Positions 60,674-64,000 of a stretch of 64,000 bases of DNA are shown here, piece by piece. The notes below the pieces were generated by a model that made no database searches, was not told where the DNA came from, and saw only the letters and a program-made list of their open reading frames with translations. Source of the stretch: Paenibacillus graminis (GTDB taxonomy: Bacteria; Bacillota; Bacilli; Paenibacillales; Paenibacillaceae). The DNA is taken from contig NZ_CP009287.1 in NCBI RefSeq assembly GCF_000758705.1, positions 1,364,001-1,428,000 on the forward strand, read 5' to 3'. The translations under genes and the position numbers were made by a program. Position 1 is the stretch's first letter. Each line of letters starts with the position of its first letter.

Positions 60674-62716
60674 ATGAAGGTCAATAAACAGTATCGCTTG
60701 TCCTACAGCTCGAAGGCTAAGGAAATCGTAGGGCGAATGGATTTGGAAGAAAAAATATATTTAATGAGCGGAAGTGTGTCCATGGAGCAGATGTTAAGCG
60801 ACTTCAAGGAAAGACACTACAACTGGATACCTTATCCCGCTGGCGGCAATGACCGATTGGGCGTACCGGAATTAAAATTTGTTGACGGTCCTCGCGGCGT
60901 TGTATCCGGCAACAGCACATGTTTTCCGGTTTCTATGTCCAGAGGCGCTACCTTCGATCAGGAGCTTGAACAACGTATTGGACATGCAATCGGCAAAGAG
61001 GTTCGCGCACAGGGCGGCAATTTTTTTGGCGGAGTTTGCATCAATCTCCCGTACAACCCGGGTTGGGGAAGAAGCCAGGAGGTGTACGGTGAGGACTCAT
61101 TTCATTTGGGAGCCATGGGGTCATCCTTAGTAAGAGGGGTTCAAGATGAAAACGTGATTGCCTGCGTAAAGCATTATGCTTTTAACAGTATGGAATGCGC
61201 CCGTTTTAAGGTAAGTGTAACCGCTGATAAACGTACAGAGCGTGAGGTTTACTTGCCGCACTTTAAGGAGTGTGTAGATGCAGGTGCAGCCAGTATCATG
61301 AGTGCCTACAATTTATACCATGGAACCCATTGCGGACATCATGATTATTTATTGAATCAGGTTTTGAAGGGTGAGTGGGATTTTGATGGTTTTGTCATAA
61401 GCGACTTTGCATGGGGGATTAAAGATACAGTTGAAGCCGCAAATGGCGGCATGGATATTGAAATGTGCCATACTAAATTTTTTGGCGATAAGCTGGTTGA
61501 AGCAGTAAGAAACGGTCAAGTAAGCGAGGAAAAGATCGATGAGGCAGCAGTAAGAATAGTACGTACAATGCTCGCATTTGCAGAGGCTGACAATGAAACT
61601 CACAGCAAGGGAGTTATCGCGTGCAAGGAACATATTGCCTTAGCGCTGGAAGCTGCAGAAAAATCAATGACTTTGATGAAAAACAATCATGATGTTCTGC
61701 CGTTTTCCAAAACAGATACAAAACGTATAGCGGTTATTGGAGAGCTTGGCAATAAAGGAAATATTGGTGATTATGGCTCCAGCAGAGTCTTTCCCCCATA
61801 CGTTGTTACACCATTAGAAGGAATCAAGCGCCTGCTTCCAAACGCTGAGGTTATTTTTGATAATGGAGCAGACACAGAAAAAGCCAAGGAGCTGGCAAAA
61901 TCGGTTGATGCCGTTGTCTTTATTGTAGGGTATGACCATGATGATGAAGGTGAATCCGTCACGAACGAGGATGCCGATTTTAAAGAGGGCGGGGATCGTA
62001 AAAACAGTCTCGGTCTGCACACTTGGGACATTGAGCTGATCAAAGCGGTTGGGCCAGTTAACCAAAACTCTGCTGCCGTTCTAATTGGCGGGAATATGAT
62101 CATGATTGAAGAATGGAAGCAGGCTGTTTCCTCTATCCTGATGGCGTATTACCCTGGAATGGAAGGCGGTACCGCAATAGCTAAAACACTATTCGGTGAT
62201 GTCAACCCTGGCGGTAAGCTGCCTTTTATTGTACCAACAAGCGAAAGCCATCTTCCGAAGGTAGATTGGGATGCAGACGAAATAAAATACGGTTACTACC
62301 ATGGATATGCCAAATTGGAAAAAGAAGGTATAGAGCCTTCGCTGCCTTATGGGTTTGGTTTATCTTACACTAGCTTTTCGATTTCTAATGCAGCCTTTAA
62401 AGTAATTAACGATCAAATCACCGGGTCCTGTGAAATTGAAAATACCGGGGACGCAACAGGTGATGAAGTCGTTCAAATGTATGTCGGTTTTAGTCACTCT
62501 AAGATAGATAGACCTGTAAAGGTTTTACGCGGATTCAAACGGATTACACTGAAGCCGGGCCAAAAGGAGAAGGTTGAAATCGCCTGTCCGATCGAAAAAA
62601 TCAAATGGTTTAATCCTGTTGCAAATGATTGGGAGCTCGAAGAGATAGCTTATGATGTCTTTATCGGAAACAGCAGTGCTGAAAAAGATTTAATTAAAGG
62701 AATGATTAGCCTATAA
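60674..62716 (+). CDS. GH3 beta-glucosidase
   Basis: 680 residues without a signal peptide, so cytoplasmic. N-terminal GH3 barrel with VDGPRGV, CVKHYAFNS and the nucleophile Asp244 in FVISDFAWGIKDT; C-terminal GH3 domain with AAEKSMTLMKNN and PGMEGGTAIAKTLFGDVNPG; and a fibronectin III-like end (about 580-680; GFSHSKIDRPVKVLRGF). It removes terminal beta-linked sugars from imported oligosaccharides. GGAGGA precedes the ATG at 60674. The transporter gene follows by 64 bases. Base composition is AT-rich like its neighbours. Confidence 0.92.
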   Translation: MKVNKQYRLSYSSKAKEIVGRMDLEEKIYLMSGSVSMEQMLSDFKERHYNWIPYPAGGNDRLGVPELKFVDGPRGVVSGNSTCFPVSMSRGATFDQELEQRIGHAIGKEVRAQGGNFFGGVCINLPYNPGWGRSQEVYGEDSFHLGAMGSSLVRGVQDENVIACVKHYAFNSMECARFKVSVTADKRTEREVYLPHFKECVDAGAASIMSAYNLYHGTHCGHHDYLLNQVLKGEWDFDGFVISDFAWGIKDTVEAANGGMDIEMCHTKFFGDKLVEAVRNGQVSEEKIDEAAVRIVRTMLAFAEADNETHSKGVIACKEHIALALEAAEKSMTLMKNNHDVLPFSKTDTKRIAVIGELGNKGNIGDYGSSRVFPPYVVTPLEGIKRLLPNAEVIFDNGADTEKAKELAKSVDAVVFIVGYDHDDEGESVTNEDADFKEGGDRKNSLGLHTWDIELIKAVGPVNQNSAAVLIGGNMIMIEEWKQAVSSILMAYYPGMEGGTAIAKTLFGDVNPGGKLPFIVPTSESHLPKVDWDADEIKYGYYHGYAKLEKEGIEPSLPYGFGLSYTSFSISNAAFKVINDQITGSCEIENTGDATGDEVVQMYVGFSHSKIDRPVKVLRGFKRITLKPGQKEKVEIACPIEKIKWFNPVANDWELEEIAYDVFIGNSSAEKDLIKGMISL

Positions 62717-62780
62717 AAAGTCAAAGGAGATACCCGCTGCTTTTTATGAGTTGAATACGTTTTCATCTGGAGGGTACATT

Positions 62781-64000
62781 ATGGCACTGAAGGAAGAGTC
62801 GAATCAAAAGCTGTCATTATTGGAAAAGGTAAGCTACGGTTTAGGAGATACTGGCTCAAACTTGATTTATGCGGTGGTTACGACTTATTTAACTTTTTAC
62901 TTTACAGACGTATATGGTATCGGTGCTGCTGCTGTAGGCACGCTGCTGTTAGTTGCAAGACTTGTAGATATGCTCGATAGTCCTATCTTCGGAATATTGA
63001 TTGATAAAACGAATACAAGATGGGGAAAATCGAGACCGTGGATTCTGTGGTCATGCTTTCCATTTACTATCGTTACCATTTTATTGTTTATGGGGCCGGA
63101 GTTAAGTGCTTCCGGGAAGCTGGTATATGCCTACATTTTCTATATCGCTTCCAATGTATTATACACAGCAGTTAATAATCCGTTAACTACGCTGCTTCCA
63201 AGCTTATCCAGTGATGTTCAAGAAAGAACGGTTGCGAATACGTTTCGGATGTTTGGCGGACAATTTGGTGGATTACTTGTTAACCTGGCCTTGCTGCCGC
63301 TTGTTGCATTCTTTGGTAACGGCGACCAGCAAAAGGGCTTCTTCCATACTATGATTCTTTTTGGCGCAGTGGGAATGGTCATGTTCCTGATAACGTTTTT
63401 TAACACGAAGGAGCGTGTTCAGGATAGATCCGGAGGTAAATCGCTGCCACTTAAAGAAAGTGTCAAATCGATTAAAGGCAATATGCCATGGATTGCGGGT
63501 GTTTTGCTGGGTATAGTATTTTTTATCATGTACGTGATTAAATTGTCATCGGGCATCTATTATATTACCTACAATCTTGATAAGCCCGATCTTGTAGCCA
63601 CTGTAAATACTCTTGGTTCGTTAACTCTGATAGGAATCATTTTTGTACCGTTTCTGTCCAAGAAGTATAGTAAGAAGACACTGATTATTTCAGGAATGGT
63701 CATCAATATTGTGGGGCAATTAATTATTCACTTTAGTGGACAAAGTACAGTATTTGTGCTTGCAGGTACAGTCATAGGTGCAATCGGCTTTGGATTGCCG
63801 GTAGGTTTGCTATTTGCATTAATTGCCGATACCGTTGACTATGGTGAATGGAAATCAGGGGTTCGCGCACAAGGATTGTTAGCTTCGACCGCTTCCGGCA
63901 TTGCAATCAAATTAGGATCTGGTCTTGGCGGAGCTATCCCGGCCTGGCTGCTTGCAGCAGGAGGTTATGTTGCTAATCAAACTCAGACTTCATCCGCACT
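62781..64000 (+). CDS. GPH family sugar:cation symporter (3' end outside window)
   Basis: At least 406 residues are coded before the window ends, without a stop. The start reads MALKEESNQKLSLLEKVSYG and continues with LGDTGSNLIY, typical of the GPH (MelB/XynP/YicJ) family. ARLVDMLDSPIFGILIDKTN with WGKSRPWILW is the conserved Asp-containing helix 2 and loop 2-3 motif. About eleven membrane segments are visible. GGAGGG is 6 bases before the ATG. It should import the beta-glycoside cleaved by the upstream GH3 enzyme. Confidence 0.9.
   Translation, partial: MALKEESNQKLSLLEKVSYGLGDTGSNLIYAVVTTYLTFYFTDVYGIGAAAVGTLLLVARLVDMLDSPIFGILIDKTNTRWGKSRPWILWSCFPFTIVTILLFMGPELSASGKLVYAYIFYIASNVLYTAVNNPLTTLLPSLSSDVQERTVANTFRMFGGQFGGLLVNLALLPLVAFFGNGDQQKGFFHTMILFGAVGMVMFLITFFNTKERVQDRSGGKSLPLKESVKSIKGNMPWIAGVLLGIVFFIMYVIKLSSGIYYITYNLDKPDLVATVNTLGSLTLIGIIFVPFLSKKYSKKTLIISGMVINIVGQLIIHFSGQSTVFVLAGTVIGAIGFGLPVGLLFALIADTVDYGEWKSGVRAQGLLASTASGIAIKLGSGLGGAIPAWLLAAGGYVANQTQTSSA

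Overview
The window reads as chromosomal DNA of a spore-forming, low-to-mid GC Gram-positive bacterium, most probably a Paenibacillus. The reasons are strong AGGAGG-type ribosome binding sites, frequent TTG/GTG starts, a gerA/B/C germination operon, a two-piece FeoB, a ccpN-ppsR pair, BceRS/BceAB-like genes and many LacI, AraC and WYL regulators attached to sugar or detoxification genes. There are no rRNA, tRNA or CRISPR loci. It is a mosaic of short operons separated by unusual repeat-rich intergenic DNA.

Layout. 0-8 kb: GNAT tail, ZIP metal transporter, two aldo/keto reductases with an AraC regulator, a small 2Fe-2S protein, a YflT/YsnF-type stress protein, and an SDR reductase under a PadR regulator. 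8-11.5 kb: a GXX-repeat protein, a WYL regulator divergent from a VOC protein, a YdeI-family protein and a decayed gene. 11.5-14.1 kb: ccpN-ppsR-glpX, all concerned with gluconeogenesis. 14.1-15.5 kb: repeat DNA with eleven exact 51-bp hairpin units. 15.5-21.2 kb: EamA exporter with a divergent MocR regulator, a YqcI/YcgG protein, alkaline phosphatase and a secreted FMN-binding protein. 21.3-23.8 kb: feoA-feoB(G)-feoB(membrane). 24-36 kb: SRPBCC/WYL pair, then a BceAB-like transporter and its probable BceRS two-component system, with a five-gene spore germination cluster lying between them. 36-45.8 kb: NAGPA-type glycosidase, histidine phosphatase, diguanylate cyclase, GDPD plus MFS transporter, and a MetQ-proC-VOC run. 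46-52 kb: LacI-controlled ABC sugar importer with a GH13 alpha-glucosidase. 52-56.2 kb: AraC, Gfo/Idh/MocA dehydrogenase, ThuA protein and sugar isomerase. 57.4-64 kb: an AT-rich block starting beside an ISL3 transposase remnant, with an AraC-GH39 fusion, a GH3 glucosidase and a GPH sugar symporter.

Two observations stand out. First, several intergenic arrays with mostly unrelated sequences (14.6, 14.9-15.4, 24.1-24.3, 38.5-38.9 and 56.4-56.7 kb) share the same 50-52 bp period, and most carry a central palindrome. Three of them share the core GGTAnAAATACC (one copy at 24.1 kb varies it). Second, the AraC-GH39 protein has Arg where GH39 enzymes have their nucleophile Glu, so it looks like a sugar sensor made from a dead glycosidase.

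Sites that tie genes together: an identical 18-bp palindromic operator precedes both the ABC sugar operon and the AraC-oxidoreductase cluster, with two related sites beside the LacI gene. A GGTGACAT/ATGTCACC palindrome lies between the WYL and VOC genes, a PadR-type palindrome lies before the padR gene, and a sigma-G-like promoter precedes gerA.
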